A DNA stretch of 64,000 bases from Tubulanus polymorphus (taxonomy: Eukaryota; Nemertea; Palaeonemertea; Tubulaniformes; Tubulanidae): positions 10,607,001 through 10,671,000 of the forward strand of contig NC_134025.1 in NCBI RefSeq assembly GCF_964204645.1, in the 5' to 3' direction. Below the pieces are notes generated by a model. That model saw only the letters and a program-made list of their open reading frames with translations. It did no database searches and was not told the origin of the DNA. This document shows, piece by piece, positions 42,854 to 54,600 of the stretch (within the stretch, counting starts at the first letter, position 1; the number at the start of each line of letters is the position of its first letter). A program made the translations under genes and the position numbers.

Positions 42854-44903
42854 GTTGAATGATTGACCGATCGATCGGCAAGTTTGTGAAATATTCCATT
42901 GTAAAAATGAATTATTGTTAACGTTATCAGAGCGTACGCTATAGCAGTTAAAAGTACTATTTTACTGTTGCCATAATGTTTATTTTCTTTTTTCCACGTA
43001 TTGAAATGAGACTTTTCCAACGGTTGAAATTAACAGAAGACGTGTATTTTTGACTGGCTATTGTGCATAATAGCAAAAATACATACGGATTTTTGATAAT
43101 AGTCATTTGGTGCGAGCAAGTACCGGCTAATATTCTTCGATTTCTTTTCAATTTTTATACTTTTTTCAAATGAGTAGTATCTTTTTCAATCGTAGTTTTC
43201 GTTGCTATGTTTAAAAAAAAACAGGAGGTATTTTTGTGTCCAAAAAGGGATAGATCCGGAGGCAAAATTCAAGGGTCCTTGGGAATATTACGTTCTCAAT
43301 TGACTTTAGACCTTGGTCTAGGGTGTTTAAAGCTCTATACCTCTAAAGCATGATTCACGAAAATTCCATTTTGGGTCTTTTTTGAAAAGGCTCTATATCA
43401 GATCCTCTCGATCTTTCCTTAACTGCTCTACTATTTGTACGCTAATTTCTACTTCTAATCTAACAGAGAATCATCGAGAACTATCTGCCATGACTTGTAG
43501 AAACTACGCGAGAGTTGAAATACGTCTGTCTTGTCATTGTGATGAAAAATAATCTAGTTGGAGAACCTTTAACTGGATTCAAAATAAAAAAAATCTGCTG
43601 TTGATTAATTTATAGTGTTTTCTGAGTCTGTCTAGGGAGGTGGACGTTATGCGCTCCGTTCTTATACAGTACAGTGTACGTAATATCCGGTACATTTCCT
43701 CAGTGAGACACCTACCGGTATTATATATACTTGGCGGCCAATTTAAGCTGGGTCTGGACAAAACCAGCCCCACCCTCTGAATTCTGAAGTGTAGTCAATA
43801 TCATTCTAAAAACTTCGCGATTGAGTTTTGCCAATGAAAACAACAAATAATTATTTTCCCCATCCTCCTTCGGTAAGGATCCGAACCATCAAGACTTACC
43901 GCGGTACGGAACTGTTTCCTGGCTGTTTCGTGGCTGAGTTGCGATTCCATCAGGTTCGAATGATGTTTTTCCCAGACGCCTAGAGAAAGTCTTAACCTAA
44001 ATTTCAAACTTTATATTCATACCCCTTTATATCTTCCTGGACCCATACGTGAGATTAGACCGACTTCATGATATTGGCGATGAACTTAAAAATGTAACCG
44101 TTTAGTGGTTCGGTGGGCTCCAATGACTAATGAAACCTTGATACAAAGGGGAAACGAGTTCAGGGACGATACCCACAGTAGTGTCGACAACGATCTGCCG
44201 GAATAACAAGCTGTATAAACGCTTTGCCCTAAGAGATAATTTAACGATGTTTGTATGCGAGTTTTAACAATAGAAAAAAACCCAGCATTACGAAGTTGGT
44301 AGTAAAGGGATTTCCAACTGAATATAATTCCGATGTATAAATTCGCCATTAATGAAAACGTTTTCAACTTTTGATTTATCTATATTTCCCGGGTACTCCA
44401 CCAGTCGCTTGACTGAAGAAGTCAATGATTCATTTCAGTCGAATATTCTGTTCAATTAGCACTTGACCTGGCACGAGAATTTGGACAACGAATGAATATA
44501 GAATTTTAGAAAACAAAGTACGATAATACGTGCTTGCGTAAGGTTTTTCTGTCAGTTGCCAATCATTGAATTCGGGAGTTCTCCCTCTTATAGGAGTGTA
44601 TTAGCATTGAATGCGTGATATTGACATTTTTCTCGGCTTCATTCTTGTCTCGCTCGGCAATCATCACCTCGTCTGTGCACCTACGCATCTGCTAAAAGGT
44701 CATGTAAATAGCATTTCGGATTGTTAGCTACGACATGAGTTGAATGTTTGAACGTTTTAACCGAATCCGCGGGGTTTTTGAACCTATACTTCAGCGGAGG
44801 TACAAGGCAGTTAAATTAGGCTCGATTCGCCCGCAGGAGTTCATTTAGTTCATTTCAGCTATTCGATTTTATTATTCATAATCAAATAGAACGTATTTTC
44901 AAT

Positions 44904-45143
44904 TCAAACTGAAGTATGCCTCTCTAAGGTTTGCGATAGCTCTTCTTGCGCTATCCATCCAGTAGATACTGACGGCGGTTGGTGACTGACGGCTGATCGC
45001 GGCGGTGTTCGCGTTAACCCCGGGCCGAGGACATCGACTGGTATGAAAGCAACAGCGTTTTTACCGGCTTTTCCATCTGTCACTGCGCTGAACTGACGTT
45101 GGTTTACGGTATCGATATATCCCCGGCAGTAGACACGTATCAT
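44904..45143 (-). other. GC-rich open frame, doubtful small gene or exon
   Basis: The minus strand is open for 79 codons from an ATG, in DNA that is more GC-rich than its surroundings. It begins MIRVYCRGYIDTVNQRQFSA and has no repeat bias. No domain, splice partner or family is recognised. It lies about 0.5 kb upstream of the M13 gene on the opposite strand, so it could be a divergent transcript, part of that gene's promoter region, or chance. Confidence 0.15.
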
Positions 45144-45628
45144 ACATATTATATATGGATAGCACCACGGTGTCCCTGGAAGTGCATTCGGCTAATCAGC
45201 TTGCGTTTACTGCCGTCCCGTTTATTTGGAATTTGTGAATAAAATAATCTTGTCACAAAACGTTTTTCCATGGATGTAATTACCGCTTCAGCTCACCAGG
45301 GATTACTTTAACTTGCAACGTATACGGATATACATTACATTACAAGCGGTGACGTTCGTTATGAAAAATTGTCATGCCGGTTTTTCTATTCCTCTTCGCC
45401 GGCCTCAAGCCGAGAACAAGCCTGTTTGCGGTGGTTCCGGGCTTGTTTCAATTGAATTGTAAAGACACGAAAAAATATCTCCATTGAAATTAGTGTTATA
45501 TTTTGTGATTTACTTATATCATTAAGTGGCGAAAGAAGGCGTTTGAATGTGGGGCGCGTTCTTGACAAATGGACGGTGTTTGTCGCCGGCGTCGGTAGCG
45601 CTTTGACGAGAGCGATATATAGTTTGCG

Positions 45629-48600
45629 ATGGTGACGAATAAATACGAACTGGGCAATCCGAAACTGACCCCCGATTTGAGTATCCCTCATTCGTCGGAA
45701 AACGGCGCCGGGCCGTCCGCTGACTTGACGGTTGACGACCTCGAGACGGTACTGTTGAAGAATCCGCCCCCGGGATGTCGGAACAGTTGCGAAAAATTGC
45801 TCGTAATTCTTTTGGTTGTGTTCACTATCGCTTTGGTGACAATTATCTGTTTGTATTTCATCGTACTGGAGGTAAGGCCATAAATATTATGATTTATATT
45901 TTACATAGAAAACTGAAACGTGACCGGAATAATTATGACCAGCAATCTTTTCATTTGCAGCTTGCTCGTTAAGATAATTATCATACTGCACTGTTTATCC
46001 GTAAAAATATAATTTCATCGAATTTTGCCATTCAGTTGTGTGCTAGGTCTAAGGTTTATACCATGTCTTGAAGTTAGAACCCAACTGGAGCCAACTTCGT
46101 GGTACTTCGGTACTCTAAAAGTCAAGTTTGATGTTTTCGTCCAAATAAGTTTCAATTCAAATAAACCAGAAATTGCAGTCATAACTTATAGGTTTAGTTA
46201 AATGAATTATCCAATATGGTTAGCTCTGGGAAACCAATATCCAAACGACGTTAAGCAAAACAAACAAACAAGAAATACCAGTCTAAGACCATATTTATTG
46301 GTTCTATGAACAGTGCACTAAGACTTAAGAAGCACTTTTTAACTTATATACGTCACCACTGTGCGACTGGCTCCAGAATTAGATCGCAACCTTTAACTTT
46401 GCAATACAGACAGACCGCAATGTCGTAGTGTGTCACATCCGACCATGAAACATGATTACTGTCAGTTCGTTTACTGACTACAGAATGGGTCTGTAATTAG
46501 GTCTCGTTTTGGCCTTGAATTTGTAAGTGCATCCCTCGATACCACTCGGGATGATACGGACGCGGCACACATTTCGGACAAATATTATGATTTACTGAAA
46601 TCGATATCAATTTCAACGAATTTGCAGCAAAATCAACGGAGATGTCAATCAGCGAACTGCCTACGCATCGCGGCGAAAATGTTCAACAATCTGGATGCGA
46701 CGGTGGACCCTTGCGACAATTTCTATCGGCACGCTTGCGGCGGTTATGAATCGGAAGGCTTCATCGAGTACGACGAGGTTGAAAAAAGCCCACTCAAAGA
46801 TGCAAATGATATTAAAGAGTATTTTTTCAAAGGTATTATCGAGTTCGCAGAAATGGGTTGTACGTGATGGGAATCGTGGGCGGAATTGGCAGAATATCCT
46901 CGTTCAAGTATCTAACAAGTATATAGACGTACATAATATATACATGTTTGTATAATGCATAATCGACCGGGGGTAATGAATGGATAAATAATGAAACCAT
47001 GAATAATTTGAAACGACCTTCTATCCACTCAGTCGTATAACGATCAAACTTCCCCCACAGGGATTTTGAGTAGCCGGGGGTCTAAAACGTCCGGCGCCTG
47101 CTGCGAGCGCTGGCAAAGCACCTAAGGGAGGTTTAGAGCAAAATGACCGGCACTAATTTGCCAGTCTTTATGTAACATTCTTGAGCCAGGTTTTGAAAAA
47201 TGTTATCCTGGATAATAAGTACGGCAACTGTCTGAACCGGGACAATGAAAAATATCCGATTTCGATCAACTGAGTTTTTACAGAGATGTATATTTTCAGA
47301 TATATATTTTCTTATCGAACAGATCAATTAGAGAATCAGTTGACATCTAACAATCGAAAGCCCTATTGGGAAGTCGCCAAATTTTATCGAAGTTGTCTCA
47401 ACGACCCACAAATCAACAAAAAAACTGGATTCATTCCAGGTAAAATAATGATGAATGATGAATGCCGTTTGCGTAATTATGCCGGCCTTAACTGGGTAAT
47501 AAAATACTTAATCAAATTGTAGTTCGAGATTTTATCAAGAAACACGGTGGAATGGATATACTCGGAGGCTGGGATGCGGAATCTTGGAGTTTTACCGATG
47601 CTCTCCTATCCACGACCAGTCTGGGATATTCAACATTGTTTGAATTCGGCGTACTAGCTGATTTGTCGGTAAAACCGAATTTACTTTTCATATTTCCATA
47701 TTTACCAGAACGCTGACATTAGGAGGTTCAACGTATATATTCGGAATGTTCTTTTTTTCATTAAGATCGAAATTCCCGGCAGGTTGTTGAATTACAGTTG
47801 GGCGAAATATGTCTCGAAAACCAAATCCGATAAGGTAGGTTAGAATATTCAACGCCGCAGGTTGCGACGGTTGATCGTTTGCTTAAGTTTTCCCATTGAT
47901 CGTCGAGTGGGCTTTAAGCCCAACGCACACGGCAAAATATTTGTTTCGCCGAAACAGAAAACGTTTTTTGCTCTTGAAAAACGTTTTTCATTTGGGCGTT
48001 TTGTGTTTTGCCTCCCCCGCACACGGCATAACAAAAAACATCGAAAACGTTTTTTTTCACGAGGAAACAACGTTTTTTCGGTGCCGTGTGCGTTGGGCCT
48101 AAGCGTTATTTTCGTGTCTTTTTAGGTTTATTTGGACTTCCATAACTCATTTCAAAAATATCTGAATGAGTTTGCCGGCGTTCGTGTCGCTGATTCTTTA
48201 GTTACCGAAGTAATCAACTTCCATATCGACCTCCTCACGGTATGATATCCACCGCTAATAACAATTCTTGCCGTAAGGTCGACGAAAAACAAGCGCTAAT
48301 TCAAATGGAAAATGCGTTTGAATTTTTTCAGCTCGCGAAAAATGCCATGGTTGATGTGAACGCGCCGAGTTATAGTTATTCCAGTATCAAACAGGCTGAA
48401 ATGATGGGCCTGCCTATTCCTGGATATCCCACCTATAATTTTTCAGAATTACATCAAATCTTACCAGAGGTAAATATTTCAAAAGCAACTTTATATTTAT
48501 GACTTCTTATTTAAGTCGATTCCATGGGATTTTTGGTTTCTCGTTTTGGAGTCGAATTAGACTCAGCTTGGGCAACTTACTTTTGTATTCGTTTGATGGC

Positions 48601-51600
48601 TTCATACCTCGGCCCGGGTTTGTCAGTAAGATTCTTGTTTAAGTCAATCCATAGGATTTCGGTGGATCCATAGGATTTCTCATGTTGCTAATTGAGTCGA
48701 ACTTAAAGTTGCGTTCATTTAATGGTTGATTTAGGCCCGGGTTTGCCAATCAGATTCAGGAGGAGAGAGGTGAACCGATTTTCGTGACCAAAGCTCTCAG
48801 AGGGAGCGAATGCTTTACCTGATTCCTTTAAAAAGTATGACCGGCATATAGCAATATATAAACAGTGTACTACTTTTAAGAGATGAAAATTGCATCATAC
48901 TGACATAGTTGGCTTCGTTGCCATGATTCTACGTAATAGTGGTAATTAACTGATGCGCCTCCCCGGTGGCGTCCGGCTTACGCCCTGATACGGTATCTCA
49001 TGACAATTTGATGAGTTTTTACTCGCCGTTTATGAAGTAGTGACATTGCGCGCTACTATGCGATAATTGACGTGATATATTACGTATATATTTCACGGTT
49101 GTTTTGTGTACGTCTTTCGCCGTCCAAGAGACTTTTCCCGATCGCCGTTATGATCTAAGTTAATGAGAAAGTAATCTTCTTCGTCGTTCTTCATCGATGT
49201 TAAAATGCATTTGACATTTCTGTTGCTCACGAAGTTTTGCTAAGGTGAAGAATGCGATTTGCGCCATCGTGGAATCAAGCGTTTGCAGTATCTGACTCTT
49301 TGGCAAATTGTTGGCCACGGTTGAGTAAAACAAAGGGATACGACTAATATACATACGAAGTGATTCATATGGATAGTTTGGCTACGCCAAAATTGCTTAT
49401 GATTCAAGTGATGGATAACGAGCGAATTCTTAGTGTCCTGCAAGCCTTTTTAGAGGCCATTTTTCGCAAAATGGTACCGTTACAATCAGGCTCACTCTAT
49501 CTCAACTAATCTATTGATTAGTTTTGAAGTCACTGCGGTGGAATAATAGGCCAGGTGGACCCCTTCAGAATTTGAATGCGCCCTCCATATAGTCTGGATT
49601 TATTTTTGCAAAGAACATCTTTAAAAAACCAAAAATGTATCCAAATGATCCCTGATCAGAGCCAGAAAAGCCCCTCTTTGTCCTAGATTTTCTTTGGGAG
49701 GGCAATCAGAACCCCCACCAATGTTTCGCATGCAGTCCTCGCATTGCCAAACCTTTTCAAGTGGCCATTCAAATTTTTAGGTCCACCCTTTTCAAAGAAT
49801 CCTAGATCCACACGTGGAACGTACCTTGGACCCGCCATTTTTATGCAAGCGTACATATTATATGTTTCTTTCTAGATTGATTGGCCGCGACTGATTAGCG
49901 GTCTATTACCCTTCCCAACGAATAGCAGCCAGCACATCCAGGTAGCGAACCACACAGTAGCTTACCTGAAAGCTTTGTCGTCGTTGCTGAAAAATACTCC
50001 AGAACGGTAAGTTATTACCTGACCCACGGTAAATAGATGAAATTATAGATCTGAAAAATCTGGATATTGTTACATAGCAGGGCCGTGCCTAGCGGGGGAG
50101 GTGGCAAGTGCCCTTTTTGCAAATATTATTGTTATATCCAATAGCCTTTTTTGGGTTTCTGTGCTCCACCCCAAAAAAATCAAAATGCTAGGTACAACCA
50201 CGTATAGGATATATAATCGTTAGCGTCAAACTATTATTCAAAATCCATTCGGATTACTTCAATGTGAAAAAAAAAGAATTTTGCCCGGAGTTTTCTAATA
50301 TGTACATAATATGTATAAATGATCGAGGTACTGAAATTTCATATGGCAATTATATATCACCGTGTATATAATATGATAAAAACGCGGAGCGAATGGGGCC
50401 CATCTGCGCTTGACATATGAAAACCGGTTGAATATAATAACGATTTTTGATTTACCCAGTTACAAATTTGAATCGGATATCATCCCAGGCACATATAGAA
50501 ATCACCTAGATATATTAAGCTCGCCCAAAAACTAGTCTAATTCTCACTAACGGGTTTAACGATTTTGAAATTTGCCCTTTCCTCTTAAGATGGCGATGCG
50601 AAGATAGCGATATGTTTTATATGTCACATTTCCTCGTAAGATCTGTCGACGCTTTTAAACCTCAAACCTCATATCTTTTTAGGAAGGCTTTTACCATCGT
50701 GTAATGTCTCTTACAACTTGTTTTTGTATTCTTATATTATTGCGTTCCTATGGTATTTTGATGATTTTATGGTTTCATATTTTACTATTGTAAAGCGCTA
50801 TGATTGTTTTATAGTATAGCGCTATATAAACAAATAAACTATTACTATTATTTCTACGATAAATTTCAAAAAAGTTTTTTACTTTGGATTTTGGAGAATG
50901 TTTTTTTTATTGTATCTTTAAAAATTTCCCATATAGTTTGAGCTTCGCCACTGTTACCCCGTTAAGAAGATGTATTGAATTTCATATAAAAGAGCAATAG
51001 AGAGTGAGCACAATCATTGTATTCATTTATTCACCTAGTCCCAGCGTCAAAGCCTGCGAGTTTTTTTTTTATTAATGCGCGAACTAGATATTTGGACTTC
51101 TTATTGCGACTGGGTCAAGGTTTCAACCCTGGAGCGGAAAAAAAGAATCATCGTATGTATAATGTATGGGTTGATCGTCTGGTTTATAAAATCCTATACC
51201 CGAGACATGTATATAGCCGTTGGGATCTTGCGAAGCCCGATCTTAATATTCAGTCGATAATCTTTCGGCAGACGATTCCTCGTGGAATACGTAAGCGGGT
51301 TCATCCCCTGGCTAAAATATCAAACACCGTATTTCTTATGCAAAAAGCCAATCCCTCGCTGTCAACGATGTCATATCTAATCCTTATTGTACGATGCCGC
51401 TTTCTTTCAACTTCAGCGTCAGGAATAATTACATATGGACGATTTTCGCGTACGATTCCCAACGATATCTTTCGCACATATCCAACGACGAGAAAATCAG
51501 TTTGCCATTCCCGAGACGAAAAGAAGACAATCCATTCATGACCATGGTAAATGCGCAAAATGATGATAGATTTCATTCAAAATTCAAAATAACGCGGCTT

Positions 51601-54600
51601 ACACAATTAAGAAGAAAAAAATGAAGTCAATACTCATTGTAGCCAATTTTTCTATTTTGAGATTAAAAGAAAAATTCCCTTGAATCAGACATGTATATAA
51701 AACCGACGTATATACTCGAAAAGTTCGGCACGAATTCCGAAAATGGAAATCATAACGCTCATTTTCGCTTCGACGTCAGAATGTTGTTCTAATGTGCTTT
51801 AGGATACAATGGGTCATCCGTCCGATGTAGATTCATCGTGTAAACGTTGGAAATATTGCATGATCATGACAAGTTACGGCTGGAACAATTTCTCAGTTTG
51901 GCAACTGGCGTTAGAATCGCTGTTTCTCGAACGATACATGAAAGGCAAATTACCAGACAAATCAAAGGTGAGTTAAGCCTACGAGCAATCATCTCAAAGT
52001 GGAATTGGTTGCTCGCATTGGTTAAAAAAAATCACTGGGCTTTTTCATACTATGTTCAATCGGGTCAATGTGGTCCTGGGGGTAGTAATCCGTCGGTTCA
52101 TAAAGCAATCAAGACTAATTTTTACGATTGTTAAATGTTTTGTTTTGAAGTGAACTGGTTCCTTTGACATTTCAAATCATTTTCATTATTGATGTCATTA
52201 GCCCCATGAAGGTTACCATGGAAGTTAGCCGCTAGGGAAACCAGCACCTAGATATATAGTATTCAACATATACACGGAAGTGGAAATCATTTCTTTTATA
52301 TATCAAATGCTTTTAAGAAATTAATGTCTTGCGCGACATATAGTTTGATACTCGCCTGTGACACCAAAGCATAAAACATGAATTTTCACGATACTTTTAA
52401 ACGATCCAATTTTCTGTGGTGAATTTTCCACTTTCTGTCAGAAAATTCACGTAGACCTATGCAGGCCCGCAGCCATCCATGTCTGAGGTGAGGGGGTCGA
52501 TTTTCATGAAAGTGGAACTTTTTTCATGGAAGTGGAACATTTTGTAAGATGCTCACACATATGAGGACGGTGAGGGGTGTGGGGGATTGTTCGAACACCC
52601 GCGAACCCCTCCCCCAAATACGGGCCTGCTATGTATATATGTATTTCTAGTTGGACGATATGCACGAGCGAATCGTGAAAGCGTTCGTAGCCAACCTGCA
52701 GAAACTGACTTGGATGGATGAGAAAACGAAAAAAGCCTGCGAACAAAAGGCGAACAATATGAAAAAATATCTGTACTACCCGGAATATCTGAAAAACGAA
52801 ACATTTGTTGATTCCATTTATTCGCATGTACGTATTTTATGCATGCTTTCATTCAGATGAATATTGCAAAAAAAAATAGATGAATCCTAAATCATATTGA
52901 TATTTGAGTTTAAAGAAAATGTTTTGCTGTAGACTCCACCTTTCTCGATAGCATAAAATTACAACAGGCTGTCCCAAAAAGCAATACCATTTAAAAAGGC
53001 TATAAAATGTTTTCCCGATGGACTGTCAGAAATTCATCCTGAATCACTATATTAAAAAGATCTTTTTTCTGATATACCATTTTTGGTTTATTCATTTATT
53101 TTGAAAATATGTTCAAAAATAGCTTCAATCGTTAAATTAAGTCTCATACTTATTAGGTCTTTACTATTTACACTTATGGCTTTTGTCATTTCTGGTGTTA
53201 CGCGTGGCATCTCATCTCCGATGTTTTTCGGGACGCCCTGTAAATGCACAATTCCATGATTACAATTTTAGGACCAATATTTCAGTGTCTACCGAGTTAT
53301 GGAGAGTCTAATGTTTATCGAATTATTTGAAATATGTATTTCAAAAGCAGAACGTGTTACGATTAATTTTACTTGGATTTTCAGTTGAATCTTCACTTAG
53401 ATAAGTATTACGACAACAGCCTTGTGATCGACGCCTGGAAAGTAAAACGGTCGCTATTGGTTCTAGAGCCGTCCATTCAGGAAGCTGTAGCTCAACAAGG
53501 GTAACTCGGCGGAATATTCTACCATCCAATTTTTTGCCCATCGACTCGGGACATGACAAAAACAAATTGTGCCTCATTTTTTTCATATATCTCAGATGGA
53601 TCCTACCAATCTACTCGGTGAATGCGTTTTATATGATGCCAGGAAATCAATTTTGTGAGTAACCGTTAATATAGAAAAGAAAGTAAGAAAGAACAGTCAT
53701 CTCTTCTACTCGTCACGCCACACAATCTTAGCGCGGTTCACAATATTCATTCAGGCAATAATGGAATAGCGCACTGACATTTCGTGATGATGATGATAAT
53801 CTATTTGTAGGGATGTTAGCAGGAGCTATGGACAGCCCGTACTATTACGGAAAGGACGTGCCAAAGTACGTTATATCAAAAATACATAGAGTCCTATAAA
53901 GAGTCCTATACATAAAGAGTTTTTATGTACTTTTGGTTGTATTCAATTCAATACTTTCAACAGCTACGTCGTGTAATTATCGTCCAATTCAACGAAAGCG
54001 AATAAGAAGCGATTTTTACGACATGCCCAACCGTTCAATTGCGTCCTATTGTCATGTTTATTATCACATTTTTCTTTTGCCAGGTATTTGAATTACGCAG
54101 GAATCGGAAGTTTGATGGGTCATGAAATAACGCACGGGTTTGACAATAAAGGTATATCGGGTGCTAATGTAATGAGATGCACGCTAAAAAATTAGACTTT
54201 ACGAAAAGCATTCACTGCATTAGCAGCTATCATTAGGCTCATTTAGGTCGCGCATTAGGTTGCGGCTTTTTATTCTTTGATTGAAACATTAATTGTAAAA
54301 AGATCTGCGGGTAGGAGGGAACTTAGAAAAAAGGATTTGAATTTGGGGTTAGGCTTTTGCCGTAGTTCAGACGTACTCCGGGGAATTCTCGGAAGACAAA
54401 ATAAAAGATGAAATTGGAGATTCGCAATATATATTAAAACGTTGTAAAAATCTGGCCTTGGCCTTGGTCTCTATGTAAGTTTGGTAAATTTGTTCATTGA
54501 TTCTTTTTATCTTCCAGGAAGACTCTACGATCAGAATGGTAAAATGAGTCACCGGTGGTGGACCGCAAGAACGTCTGAGAACTTTCAAAAGCGAGCCGTA

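Larger units (their letters stand above)
39831..45628. other. Intergenic DNA between GTF2A1 and the M13 protease gene
   Basis: Repeat-rich DNA without a confident gene. It holds a piggyBac-like MITE (40,320), the tandem array at 41.1-41.7 kb, a pogo-like MITE (42,682), and a GC-rich minus-strand open frame at 44,904-45,143 whose coding status is doubtful. The M13 gene promoter must lie at its right end; I saw no clear TATA box. Confidence 0.55.

Noticed and set aside
48242-48331. Open frame running into M13 exon 7 as a possible 5' extension
   Set aside because: Retaining this 92-base intron puts a TGA straight after exon 6 and shifts the frame; the acceptor at 48,331 gives a clean in-phase join.
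52504-52852. Two minus-strand frames of about 100 codons
   Set aside because: They overlap M13 exon 11 and a dispersed repeat; neither has a recognisable domain.
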